A stretch of 64,000 bases of DNA from Vibrio hannami. Its GTDB lineage: Bacteria > Pseudomonadota > Gammaproteobacteria > Enterobacterales > Vibrionaceae. The stretch is from assembly GCF_029589055.1 (NCBI RefSeq), contig NZ_JARQZP010000003.1, positions 1,178,001-1,242,000 on the forward strand. Reading direction: 5' to 3'. The notes under the pieces were generated by a model that was not told where the DNA came from, did no database searches, and saw only the letters and a program-made list of their open reading frames with translations. The translations under genes were made by a program, and so were the position numbers. Below, one piece after another: positions 56,629-64,000 of this stretch (position 1 is its first letter; the number at the start of each line of letters is the position of its first letter).

Positions 56629-56769
56629 CTAACTTCCTTTATTAGAAGAACAAGTTTTACTTTGTGCACAACCAACACACTTTACGCCCTTCCGCTTGTC
56701 AGAGATAATCTTGCCAATTGATAAAGCAACAATTAGTAATATTACTAGTGCAACAATAATATTTGTCAT
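56629..56769 (-). CDS. FeoB-associated Cys-rich membrane protein
   Basis: 46 residues from the ATG at 56767-56769, with AAGGAG in front. One membrane helix (about residues 3-22) is followed by a basic stretch and the Cys cluster CVGCAQSKTC, the form of FeoB-associated Cys-rich proteins, which occur beside FeoB in many Gram-positive and some Gram-negative bacteria. Too short for routine gene finders. It follows feoB by 11 bp on the same strand. Confidence 0.85.
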   Translation of the reverse strand: MTNIIVALVILLIVALSIGKIISDKRKGVKCVGCAQSKTCSSNKGS

Positions 56770-56780
56770 TCCACTACTCC

Positions 56781-58784
56781 TTATAAAGACACTACGTTTA
56801 TAAGTTGTTTTTCTTTCTCGTTACCTTTTCTAACAAAGTAAACTAACGCTCCAACTAGTGCCAAACAAACCAGCATGCCGAACTCAAATCCCTGTCCTAC
56901 AGTACCTGTAGTGATATAAGTTCCCACCTGGTAGATGCAGAAAGCAACGAAATAACCAACACCAAACTGGAAAGCGATACCACCAAACAGCCATTTTCTG
57001 TTTTCAAGTTCAGCATTCATTGCACCGATTGCAGCAAAACATGGTGGTGTGAACAAGTTGAACGCGAGATAAGCAAATGCTGCAACCGAAGTTAACCCCA
57101 TAACACCGGCTACATCAGCGCTACCAGAGACTAAAGCCAATTCTTCGGTATCGATGAAATTAGTAATCCCGTACACAACTGCAAGTGTTCCAACCACATT
57201 TTCTTTAGCGATGAAGCCAGTGATAGCCGCAGCTGCTAATTGCCATGCACCAAAGCCCAAAGGTATTAAAACAAATGCGAAAGGAGATGCGATGCTCGCG
57301 AGAATACTCGTATGCTCAGCACCTTCAGCAACCACTTGAAATTGCCAGGTAAATGTCTGCATGATTTGGACAACAGCATTACACAATAAGATGATGGTAC
57401 CGGCTTTAATAATGAAAGCCTTACCTCGTGATAGAGATGACAACAGTGCACGGCTGATACTCGGAAAACGATACTCCGGTAGCTCAAGAATGAAAAATGA
57501 TCTGGTGCTTTTCTCACCTGTGATTCTGACAATAAGCATAGCGCCAGCGACAATAATTGCTATACCAGCGAAGTACATGGTCGTTCCTACCCACGCAGCA
57601 TCCTGGAAAAATACGCCCGCGAACAGCGCAATCACCGGTAGTTTCGCGCCACAAGGCATAAATGGAGTTAACATCGCTGTGGTTCTGCGCTGTCTTTGGT
57701 TCTGAATCGTACGTGTTGCCATGATCCCTGGAATGGCACACCCGGTACCAATGATCATAGGGATAATCGACTTTCCTGAAAGTCCGACCTTCTTGAAGAA
57801 ACGGTCCATGACTACCGCAACCCGCGCCATGTAGCCACTATCTTCAAGCAACGCAAGTAAAAAGAACAACACCATAATCAGAGGAAGAAAGCCAACAACC
57901 GCTCCAACACCACCTATAATACCGTCTAGTAGTAATGCACCAAGTAACGGTGAAACATCATCGCCTAATAAACCTTCAACTGTTGCATATAAACCATCTA
58001 TCCATCCCACAAGCAGGTCAGCCAACAGAGGACCAACATGCGTTTGCGATAAAGAGAAAACACACCAGATGATAAAAGCGAAAATAGGCAATCCAAGCCA
58101 CTTGTGTGCTAACACGCTGTCTACTTTGTCCTGAAGTGTATACTCAGTACTTTTTTGGGCTCTTTGCTCTACAGACTGAACCAGTTTAGTAACAAACTGA
58201 TACCTTTCTTTATCCTGAGATTTTACCGACTCAGCGTCTGTTAACTCCTTAGTTGAACTGGTAAACGGCGCAGATTGAGTGCTTCCATTAAGTTCAATGG
58301 TTTGACTAATAAGCTCTTTCAAAGCAGTATCGTTGTTTTGAGTAGCTACTGTTTCAACTACTGGACAGCCTAAGGATTCTTGCAGCTGTTGAAGATCTAG
58401 AGTGATCTCTTTCTTCTTATTTAAGTCGCTTTTATTCAGAACAACTACGACAGGGATTCCAAGCTCTAAAAGTTGAGTAGTAAAGAAAAGGCTGCGGCTC
58501 AGATTGGTCGAATCGACGATGTTCAGGATCGCATCGGGTCTTTCGTTATTTATATAATCACGAGTGATCGTCTCTTCCGATGTAAATGGAGACATAGAAT
58601 AAGCACCCGGTAGATCCACCACAGATAGCTCGGTCTCAGATTGACTGATAGATGCTTTAACGCTCGCTGCTTTTTTGCTGATGGTTACACCTGCCCAGTT
58701 ACCTACACGTTCAATATTCCCCGTTAAGGCATTAAAAAGAGTGGTTTTACCACTGTTGGGGTTGCCTGCTAATGCTATTTTCAC
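56781..58784 (-). CDS. feoB: Ferrous iron transporter FeoB, second type
   Basis: A second FeoB, 667 residues, shorter than the one at 44929 and only distantly like it. G1 is GNPNSGKTT (7-15), followed by NWAGVTISKK, DLPGAYSM and NKSD. The Gate motifs are GTGCAIPGIMATRTIQ and PFMPCGAKLPVIALF. The GDI region is shorter and the loop before the membrane part is Ser/Thr-rich. It is the middle gene of a feoA-feoB-Cys-rich set on the minus strand, so the window has two ferrous importers of different type. A Fur-like site lies upstream of feoA2. Confidence 0.93.
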   Translation of the reverse strand: MKIALAGNPNSGKTTLFNALTGNIERVGNWAGVTISKKAASVKASISQSETELSVVDLPGAYSMSPFTSEETITRDYINNERPDAILNIVDSTNLSRSLFFTTQLLELGIPVVVVLNKSDLNKKKEITLDLQQLQESLGCPVVETVATQNNDTALKELISQTIELNGSTQSAPFTSSTKELTDAESVKSQDKERYQFVTKLVQSVEQRAQKSTEYTLQDKVDSVLAHKWLGLPIFAFIIWCVFSLSQTHVGPLLADLLVGWIDGLYATVEGLLGDDVSPLLGALLLDGIIGGVGAVVGFLPLIMVLFFLLALLEDSGYMARVAVVMDRFFKKVGLSGKSIIPMIIGTGCAIPGIMATRTIQNQRQRRTTAMLTPFMPCGAKLPVIALFAGVFFQDAAWVGTTMYFAGIAIIVAGAMLIVRITGEKSTRSFFILELPEYRFPSISRALLSSLSRGKAFIIKAGTIILLCNAVVQIMQTFTWQFQVVAEGAEHTSILASIASPFAFVLIPLGFGAWQLAAAAITGFIAKENVVGTLAVVYGITNFIDTEELALVSGSADVAGVMGLTSVAAFAYLAFNLFTPPCFAAIGAMNAELENRKWLFGGIAFQFGVGYFVAFCIYQVGTYITTGTVGQGFEFGMLVCLALVGALVYFVRKGNEKEKQLINVVSL

Positions 58785-58831
58785 AATAAATTCCTTACTA
58801 ATTTGCCTTAAAACTGACCTTTAGAATTTCA

Positions 58832-59131
58832 TTAGACAAGAATGATTAATTTCGCTAACTCAGAATCGATGCTATACCGAGAATCCTTTATGCTTATCAC
58901 ATAAGTTTCTGATAAAACTGATATAAGAGTGATCGTTTCGCCCTTGAAGCAGCCCAATGTAAAAAGAAATGCCACCATCTCAGCATCTCCCTGAACAACT
59001 TCTTTAATCTCGTATTCTTGGCTTACCTTTGCTTTGAGTAAGCTTTTGGCGTCATCGCTCTCTTTTTTATTTCTACCTTGCATAAAGGTCATTACCTTGC
59101 CCGGTAGTTGGTTAAAAATTGCTATGCTCAA
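58832..59131 (-). CDS. FeoA-like protein of the second Feo system
   Basis: 99 residues from a TTG at 59131, which follows GGAGAG at seven bases. The C-terminal 65 residues fit the FeoA SH3-like core (EMVAFLFTLGCFKGETITLI, then YVISIKDSRYSIDSELAKLI), preceded by an extra 30-residue basic segment not seen in FeoA at 44702. It lies 47 bp before feoB2. The TTG start and the N-terminal extension are less certain. Confidence 0.78.
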   Translation of the reverse strand: MSIAIFNQLPGKVMTFMQGRNKKESDDAKSLLKAKVSQEYEIKEVVQGDAEMVAFLFTLGCFKGETITLISVLSETYVISIKDSRYSIDSELAKLIILV

Positions 59132-59187
59132 TTCTTACTCTCCACATTCAAAAATTTCGCCTGGAAACAATTACGCTTATACAAACA

Positions 59188-59208
59188 CTAATGATAACGA
59201 TTTCTATT
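59188..59208. promoter_or_regulatory. Fur-box-like site before the second feo operon
   Basis: CTAATGATAACGATTTCTATT resembles the GATAAT-type Fur hexamers arranged head to tail, 57 bp before the feoA2 start. Match is moderate. Confidence 0.5.
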
Positions 59209-59448
59209 TGAGAAATATAAGCGAACAAATATTTCATCACAATAGGTGATGAGGCATTTATGCCCTCTCATGATAAAAGCCTGCACTTATGTTGATTTAC
59301 ATCAATTATTCCAAGGCTTCTCCAACCTTTCTTGGGTAAATTTCACTCTCCAGAACGAGTTGAATTTGAAACAGGTCAAAGTATCTGATTTCAAACTCAG
59401 CTCTCGAACTCATAAAGGAAAATATTCTTTTCTATACCCTCCTGAACA

Positions 59449-59593
59449 TGTTTACACAAACAATAACTGACACTTTTATATGCTTTAGATCACATTAATC
59501 CAGACGACACATCGATCGCCTTCACATATTTTCGAGATTTAATTGCTGTGTAAACGTTTCCACTGCAATCTAAATGCAATGTTTACGCAAACA
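59449..59593. promoter_or_regulatory. Three LacI/GalR-type operators upstream of the sodium symporter
   Basis: GTGTAAACGTTTCCAC at 59548-59563 fits the GalR/GalS consensus GTGKAANCGNTTMCAC at every position. TGTTTACACAAACA (59449-59462) and TGTTTACGCAAACA (59580-59593) are palindromes of the same LacI-type size with TGTTT / AAACA arms. The last one lies 41 bp before the symporter ATG. Together they imply sugar-dependent repression by a GalR/LacI protein encoded elsewhere. Confidence 0.7.
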
Positions 59594-59633
59594 CATTTTG
59601 TATTTAATTAATTTTTAATTTGGAGAAATAGCA

Positions 59634-61406
59634 ATGCCAATTACGATTCTTTTGTCATTCTTTTTCTTTACAGGCTTTGTGGTTTTCTTCACCTGGTCTC
59701 GTGTAAAGAATCAGAAAAATGACTCTAAAGACGGCTTCTTCCTTGGTGGTCGTAGTTTAACGGGTGGTCTGATCGCAAGTTCACTGATCCTGACTAACCT
59801 TTCCGCGACAAGCTTTGTTGGTATGAGTGCACTTTCGTTTAAGGGCAACATGTCGGTAATGGGATACGAAGTCGCATCAGGGATTACGCTGATAATCATC
59901 GCGCTGTTCCTGGTACCTCGTTACCTTAAGCAAGGTATCACTACTATTCCTGACTTTCTTGAGTCTCGGTATGATCTTTCTGTAAAGCAGTTTGTTACTG
60001 TGCTGTTCCTGCTGAGTTATATAGTTAACCTTCTTCCAAACACGCTTTATGCTGGCGCAATGGTTATTGGTGGTATCTTCGATATTGAAACCATGCTGGG
60101 TATCAGCCGCTTCTCTGCAATACTTCTTATCGCATCGATCATTGGTGTTTTAGGCCTTTTCTACGCAATCTATGGTGGTCTGAAAGCCGTTGTTATTGCA
60201 GATACGCTTAATGGCGTTGGCCTGATCGTTGGTGGTCTTATGATCCCAATCTTCGGTTTGATTGTACTTGGTGATGGTAGCTTTGCGGATGGCTTGACAA
60301 CCATCACAGCTAACGCGACTGAAAAACTGCAGGCAGTTGGTGCTGAAGATGACCCTAACGTACCATTCTCAACCATGTTCACTGGTCTTCTGCTTGTAAA
60401 CCTTTACTACTGGGGTACCGATCAGGCGATTATCCAGCGTGCATTGGGTGCGAAAAACCTGAAAGAAGGCCAGAAAGGTGTAATCCTGGCGGGTGCGATT
60501 AAGGTTATTACTCCTCTATTCCTAATCATTCCAGGCATCATCGCTTACCATATGTTTGGTACCGTAGATGCGTCAGGTCAGACTTACGAGGCTGATACCA
60601 TGTATACGCGCCTTGTTAATGAAGTGCTACCTAAACCACTGGTAGGTTTCTTCTTGGCAGCTATGTTTGGCGCAATTCTGTCTACATTTAACGGCGTACT
60701 GAACTCATCAACGACACTATTCACCCTGAACGTATATAAACCTCTGTTTGACAAAGAAGATAAGCTATCCGACCAGGAACTGGTAAACAAAGGACGTTCA
60801 TTCGGTCTGTTTATCGCAATCCTATCGGTTGGTATCGCTCCGTTTATCATGTTTGCACCAAATGGACTATTCGACTTATTACAACGCCTAGCAGGCCTGT
60901 TCAGTGTACCTATCTTCACTATCGTGTTTATGGGGTACATTACTAAGCGAGTACCGGCTGTTGCGGCGAAAGTATCTCTGGCAGTATTCGTAGTCGCTTA
61001 CGGCATCATCCAGTTCACTCCAACAGCGTATCAAGGTTACCTGGGCCCGTTGAAACCAATCGCTGAACTACATTTCTTCCACCAGCTAGCGGTACTGTTC
61101 GTTATCTGCTGTGGTTTGATGTTTGTTATTGGCAAAATCCGCCCTCGCGAGACAGCTTATGTTCTCCCTGTTAATGAAGACATGGATATCAAGCCGTGGG
61201 AATTCCGCTTCGAGGTATCTGCAGTGATCATGTACATGGTACTGGGTGCATATATCACCTTCTCAGACCTGGGCCTTGTGGCAGGTGACACCACGTTTAT
61301 GGTGACTTACGCACTTTGCGGTATCGTTATTCTTGCGGGTATTTTTGCCAGAATTAAGAAGAAGCAAAAACAGTTCGCTCAGCTTCAAGAACAGGCAGCT
61401 GACTAA
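59634..61406 (+). CDS. Solute:sodium symporter (SLC5/YidK-like)
   Basis: 590 residues with about fourteen membrane helices. The opening half has DGFFLGGRSLTGGLIASSL and NLSATSFVGMSALSFKG; the middle carries DTLNGVGLIVGGLMIPIFGL and NLYYWGTDQAIIQRALGAKN, then AAMFGAILSTFNGVLNSSTT, all like E. coli YidK and related to the vSGLT galactose carrier. The Na2-site segment is in the FNGVLNSSTT helix. GalR-type operators upstream suggest the substrate is galactose or another sugar, but this is inference. Confidence 0.88.
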   Translation: MPITILLSFFFFTGFVVFFTWSRVKNQKNDSKDGFFLGGRSLTGGLIASSLILTNLSATSFVGMSALSFKGNMSVMGYEVASGITLIIIALFLVPRYLKQGITTIPDFLESRYDLSVKQFVTVLFLLSYIVNLLPNTLYAGAMVIGGIFDIETMLGISRFSAILLIASIIGVLGLFYAIYGGLKAVVIADTLNGVGLIVGGLMIPIFGLIVLGDGSFADGLTTITANATEKLQAVGAEDDPNVPFSTMFTGLLLVNLYYWGTDQAIIQRALGAKNLKEGQKGVILAGAIKVITPLFLIIPGIIAYHMFGTVDASGQTYEADTMYTRLVNEVLPKPLVGFFLAAMFGAILSTFNGVLNSSTTLFTLNVYKPLFDKEDKLSDQELVNKGRSFGLFIAILSVGIAPFIMFAPNGLFDLLQRLAGLFSVPIFTIVFMGYITKRVPAVAAKVSLAVFVVAYGIIQFTPTAYQGYLGPLKPIAELHFFHQLAVLFVICCGLMFVIGKIRPRETAYVLPVNEDMDIKPWEFRFEVSAVIMYMVLGAYITFSDLGLVAGDTTFMVTYALCGIVILAGIFARIKKKQKQFAQLQEQAAD

Positions 61407-61444
61407 CTCTTAAACAATCTAAAAACGATTAAGTTATGAGATAT

Positions 61445-61470
61445 AAAACGCATCCAGGTGGGTGCGTTTT
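61445..61470 (+). terminator. Terminator after the sodium symporter
   Basis: AAAACGCATCC / GGGTGCGTTTT (one mismatch) with a 4-nt loop and T-rich 3' arm. Confidence 0.8.
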
Positions 61471-61522
61471 GTTCGTTTATAGCGCATAGTACCATCCAGA
61501 CACATAAAGAAAGGAACTCGCT

Positions 61523-62134
61523 ATGTCACAAAAGCTTTACTACGTTTATGATCCCATGTGTGCCTGGTGTTGGGGTTACCGCCCTACCTGGAAACAGATA
61601 GAGAGTGAACTTTCACAGCATCTAGAGGTAGAGTATGTTCTCGGTGGCCTAGCAGCTGACTCTGATGTTCCCATGCCAGAAGATTTGCAAAGAACAATCG
61701 CTTCATACTGGCAAAGAATACACGACCTGCTCGGCACGGAGTTCAACTTTGATTTCTGGTCAAACAACACACCCAGACGCTCTACTTACCCATCATGCAG
61801 AGCGGTTCTTGCTGCTCGATATCAAGGCAAAGAGAAAGAGATGATCCTGGCGGTACAGCAGGCTTACTATCTGCAAGCTCTAAACCCAAGTGACAATTCT
61901 GTATTGATAGGATTGGCGAAAGATATCGGCCTGGACATGGCTAAGTTTGAAGCTGACTTATTATCGGAGAGTACTAAGCAAGCCTTGTTGGATGAAATAA
62001 GCTTTGCTCGTTCAATTGGAGGTAACAGCTTCCCTTCTCTTTTTGTCCGAAAAGACAACCGCCTGCATGAGTTGCCAATCAATTATCAGGATGCAAAAGA
62101 GACTGTAGCTCAGGTGTTGAAGATAATAACTTAA
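61523..62134 (+). CDS. DsbA-family oxidoreductase, FrnE-like
   Basis: 203 residues. The thioredoxin-type active site is CAWC at about residues 14-17 (VYDPMCAWCWGYRPTWK), followed by an inserted helical domain and the C-terminal cis-Pro-like stretch (GGNSFPSLFVRKDN). No signal peptide is seen, so it is likely cytoplasmic, like FrnE and 2-hydroxychromene-2-carboxylate isomerase relatives. AAAGGAACTC precedes the ATG. Stands alone. Confidence 0.9.
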   Translation: MSQKLYYVYDPMCAWCWGYRPTWKQIESELSQHLEVEYVLGGLAADSDVPMPEDLQRTIASYWQRIHDLLGTEFNFDFWSNNTPRRSTYPSCRAVLAARYQGKEKEMILAVQQAYYLQALNPSDNSVLIGLAKDIGLDMAKFEADLLSESTKQALLDEISFARSIGGNSFPSLFVRKDNRLHELPINYQDAKETVAQVLKIIT

Positions 62135-62176
62135 CTGAGTTCAATCGAAGAGCAGAGATCGAATGCGAAACGGATA

Positions 62177-63178
62177 CTACTCTAATAGCTCTGCTCTCCT
62201 AAGAACATTATTTGGCAACTTTAATCCCCACCGTTCGAGTTCATACTGACTAAACAGATACTCTCCATCTGCTGACTTTTCTATGTAAGGAATCGTTCCA
62301 ACACTTAGGATTTCATCCACTATATTCGCAGCAAGCTCCCCTTGTTTATAGCCACTGTTGACGAACCCTCCGATTGCTTTATTTTTGCCCACTGAATAGC
62401 GCCAGAAAGCAAATACCGGGATATTACTGTTAACACTGGTCCACTCCGTTGTTATCTCTGAAGAAACCTGATCTCCGTTTTCATTTTTTAATCGGGAATA
62501 GCTGGATATAAGGACTGCGTCGTAATCATCAATAGAGAGCGAATTAATCTTTTCCTGCCACTCTTTAAAGTCATTGGCGAGATAGAAATCAAGCTGAACG
62601 CCTCCAATCATATCCCTACCTCCTTGCGCTCGATATGTGTTAACGATCGCTTCAGAGGTTACGCCACTATCCATTAGCAGCAATGTTCGATGTGCTTTAA
62701 GATCCAAAAGTCTGGGAAGTAAAAATTTTAGATTCTGTTTTAATAGGGGCCGTTCTAACACACCTGAAACATTAGGTGGGATAGCGCCGTTATTGAAATA
62801 TACTTTAGGATCGTTGTTTACTCCCATAAATACCAGAGGAATCCCCGCATCGCTGACTCGCTGACCCAGATATTTAAGCGCATTGTCATCCATGGTAATC
62901 ACGATATCGGGGTTGGCTAATAGAATCTTTTGCCAAATATCATTCCCGCGATTGGCAAACTCGGATGAAGGTATCCGTTTTGTGTCCATTTCAGCATAAG
63001 TCAGCTGATGCTGGTCATTGAACACCGATTCCAAACCGCGTCTGCATTCAGATGTCCAAAGGTATTCAGCGTGATAGCTATCCACCACAAACACTGTGGC
63101 TGCGGATAGCTTAAATGTCATCAAAAGTAACAGGCAACTTAAGTTGATTCGTAGCAGCAAATTCAATATCCATATCAA
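62177..63178 (-). CDS. ABC-type periplasmic binding protein (PF04392-like)
   Basis: 333 residues with an N-terminal hydrophobic export signal (LNLLLRINLSCLLLLMTFKLSAA). The periplasmic fold shows TVFVVDSYHAEYLWTSECRRG, NPDIVITMDDNALKYLGQRV, GIPLVFMGVNNDPKVYF and a final PVFAFWRYSVGKNKAIGGFV. This resembles the ABC-transporter substrate-binding family PF04392 and the sensor parts of some signalling proteins. No permease or ATPase gene lies near, so it may act as a lone binding or sensor protein. A separate 82-bp gap precedes the activase gene. Confidence 0.75.
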   Translation of the reverse strand: MIWILNLLLRINLSCLLLLMTFKLSAATVFVVDSYHAEYLWTSECRRGLESVFNDQHQLTYAEMDTKRIPSSEFANRGNDIWQKILLANPDIVITMDDNALKYLGQRVSDAGIPLVFMGVNNDPKVYFNNGAIPPNVSGVLERPLLKQNLKFLLPRLLDLKAHRTLLLMDSGVTSEAIVNTYRAQGGRDMIGGVQLDFYLANDFKEWQEKINSLSIDDYDAVLISSYSRLKNENGDQVSSEITTEWTSVNSNIPVFAFWRYSVGKNKAIGGFVNSGYKQGELAANIVDEILSVGTIPYIEKSADGEYLFSQYELERWGLKLPNNVLRRAELLE

Positions 63179-63259
63179 AGATGATTAAAAGTAACTATAT
63201 ACATAGCAACTATGTTCATAAAGTATAGATGAATTTTACTGTGAATTGGCAATAGAGAG

Positions 63260-64000
63260 CTAACCAGTAGCTTTTTCTCTGGTCCCCACTACGCAATGGA
63301 TACCTCGTTGATTAAAATACGAGGCTATTTCGTTTACATGCTCCTGAAACACAGCCCTGTCGAACTCTAATTCCCGTATCTTGTATTCAAGCCCTAAAGA
63401 TTCATATTTTTCCTCTCCAAGCCGCATAAAGCTAAGAAGCTGAAGGGTTCTGACTCTCCCGGACATCTCGTTGAGAATAAAATCCGCTGTTGCTTCGATG
63501 TTCTCAAAGTCATCATTGACTGAAGGGATAACAGGGATTCTTACTATCAACTCTTTGTCAGTCTGAGAGAGCTTCTTCAGGTTGTTTAATATTTTATGGT
63601 TATCTACCCCTGTGTACTTTTTGTGTCTCTTACTATCCATGAGTTTGATGTCAGAGATAAACAAATCGGTATAGGGAATCAAGGACTCTAATTTGTTCCA
63701 GTTAGAATAGAAACTGGACTCAAGGCATGTGTGAACCCCTTCCCTATTACACTCTTTGAATAGTTCTATAACAAACTCGCTCTGCAAAAGTGGCTCTCCA
63801 CCCGATACAGTGACCCCACCGCCTGAGCGTTCATAAAAACCTCTATCCTGTAAGATAACCTTCATGCATTGCTCTACGGACATATGACTGCCCCACTGCT
63901 TTATTGCTTCAGAGGGGCATTCATCTGCGCAGTCACTGCAGTTTACACAAAGGTTACGATCAACTTTCACCAGTTTAGAGTCTGAAAAAATAAGCATCTT
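63260..64000 (-). CDS. Glycyl-radical-enzyme activating protein, 5' end beyond the window
   Basis: A radical-SAM activase of the PflA type, minus strand; the N-terminal CxxxCxxC motif lies beyond 64000. Visible are a ferredoxin-like insert CVNCSDCADECPSEAIKQWG, then GGGVTVSGGEPLLQSEF (SAM-binding GGEP motif), SDIKLMDSKRHKKYTG and RIPVIPSVNDDFENIE, all typical. The ferredoxin insert identifies the class that activates enzymes other than pyruvate formate-lyase (for example glycerol dehydratase or choline lyase). The partner enzyme is not in the window. Confidence 0.92.
   Translation of the reverse strand, partial: KMLIFSDSKLVKVDRNLCVNCSDCADECPSEAIKQWGSHMSVEQCMKVILQDRGFYERSGGGVTVSGGEPLLQSEFVIELFKECNREGVHTCLESSFYSNWNKLESLIPYTDLFISDIKLMDSKRHKKYTGVDNHKILNNLKKLSQTDKELIVRIPVIPSVNDDFENIEATADFILNEMSGRVRTLQLLSFMRLGEEKYESLGLEYKIRELEFDRAVFQEHVNEIASYFNQRGIHCVVGTREKATG

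Noticed and set aside
59246..59470. 74-codon frame upstream of the sodium symporter
   Set aside because: No family resemblance, and it overlaps one LacI-type operator; more likely control region.
1..64000. CRISPR array, insertion sequence, tRNA or integron
   Set aside because: No regular repeat-spacer pattern, transposase, cloverleaf or attC-like site was found on reading both strands.

Overview
The window looks like a piece of a Vibrio genome, probably the smaller chromosome. The evidence is the maltose cluster (malQ, malP, malT, malM, lamB) interleaved with a glycogen debranching enzyme, a Qrr-type quorum-sensing RNA with a sigma-54 promoter and LuxO boxes, a DUF368 undecaprenyl-phosphate translocase, a second RsgA GTPase, a Vibrio-style feoABC operon and a DUF3466 surface protein. 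Base composition is moderate throughout and I see no tRNA, rRNA, insertion sequence, integron or CRISPR array. The species cannot be fixed from the sequence alone.

Layout. 1-6627: malQ (cut by the window edge) and malP on the minus strand, diverging from malT. malP carries an in-frame TAG at codon 218 where homologues have Trp. 6667-14321: a DUF4336-like gene, the qrr RNA, DUF368 (popT), a SCO1/PCuAC copper-chaperone operon, rsgA, sstT and a frameshifted Sel1-repeat gene. 14538-21588: a frameshifted lipoprotein gene, malM, lamB and the divergent glgX. 21747-28211: small zinc-ribbon and DUF465 proteins, an SDR oxidoreductase, an endonuclease III-like protein, a LysR/MATE divergent pair, and a TetR/quinone-oxidoreductase operon with a duplicated palindromic operator. 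28553-35353: a lone TAXI solute-binding protein, lipoproteins, Nudix, GntR/UTRA, a chemoreceptor and an enoyl-CoA hydratase-like protein.

35432-42359: a ferric-reductase-like flavoprotein and an EF-hand protein, both preceded by the same 10-bp-phased CTTTACA repeats, then an RND efflux pair whose pump gene is frameshifted, and a tiny lipoprotein. 42385-49444: DUF3466, feoABC with a Fur box, a DmeF-type cation exporter with a frameshifted MarR regulator, and an ankyrin protein. 49505-53972: catalase, a DUF1566 lipoprotein and a membrane-anchored AraC regulator, linked by a shared GTCCAAA-N8-TTTGGAC palindrome. 54096-64000: a membrane-anchored unknown, LysR, DUF1127, a second and different ferrous-iron system (feoA, feoB and a Cys-rich small protein), a GalR-operator-preceded YidK-like sodium symporter, a DsbA-family protein, an ABC-type binding protein and the 3' part of a glycyl-radical-enzyme activase.

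Five coding sequences are broken (malP, Sel1 gene, lipoprotein gene, RND pump, MarR). Four are single-step frame changes and one is a nonsense change. Whether these are true decay or sequence error cannot be told from the sequence. Metal handling is a theme: two Feo systems, CDF export, copper chaperones, a ferric-reductase-like protein and EF-hand calcium binding.
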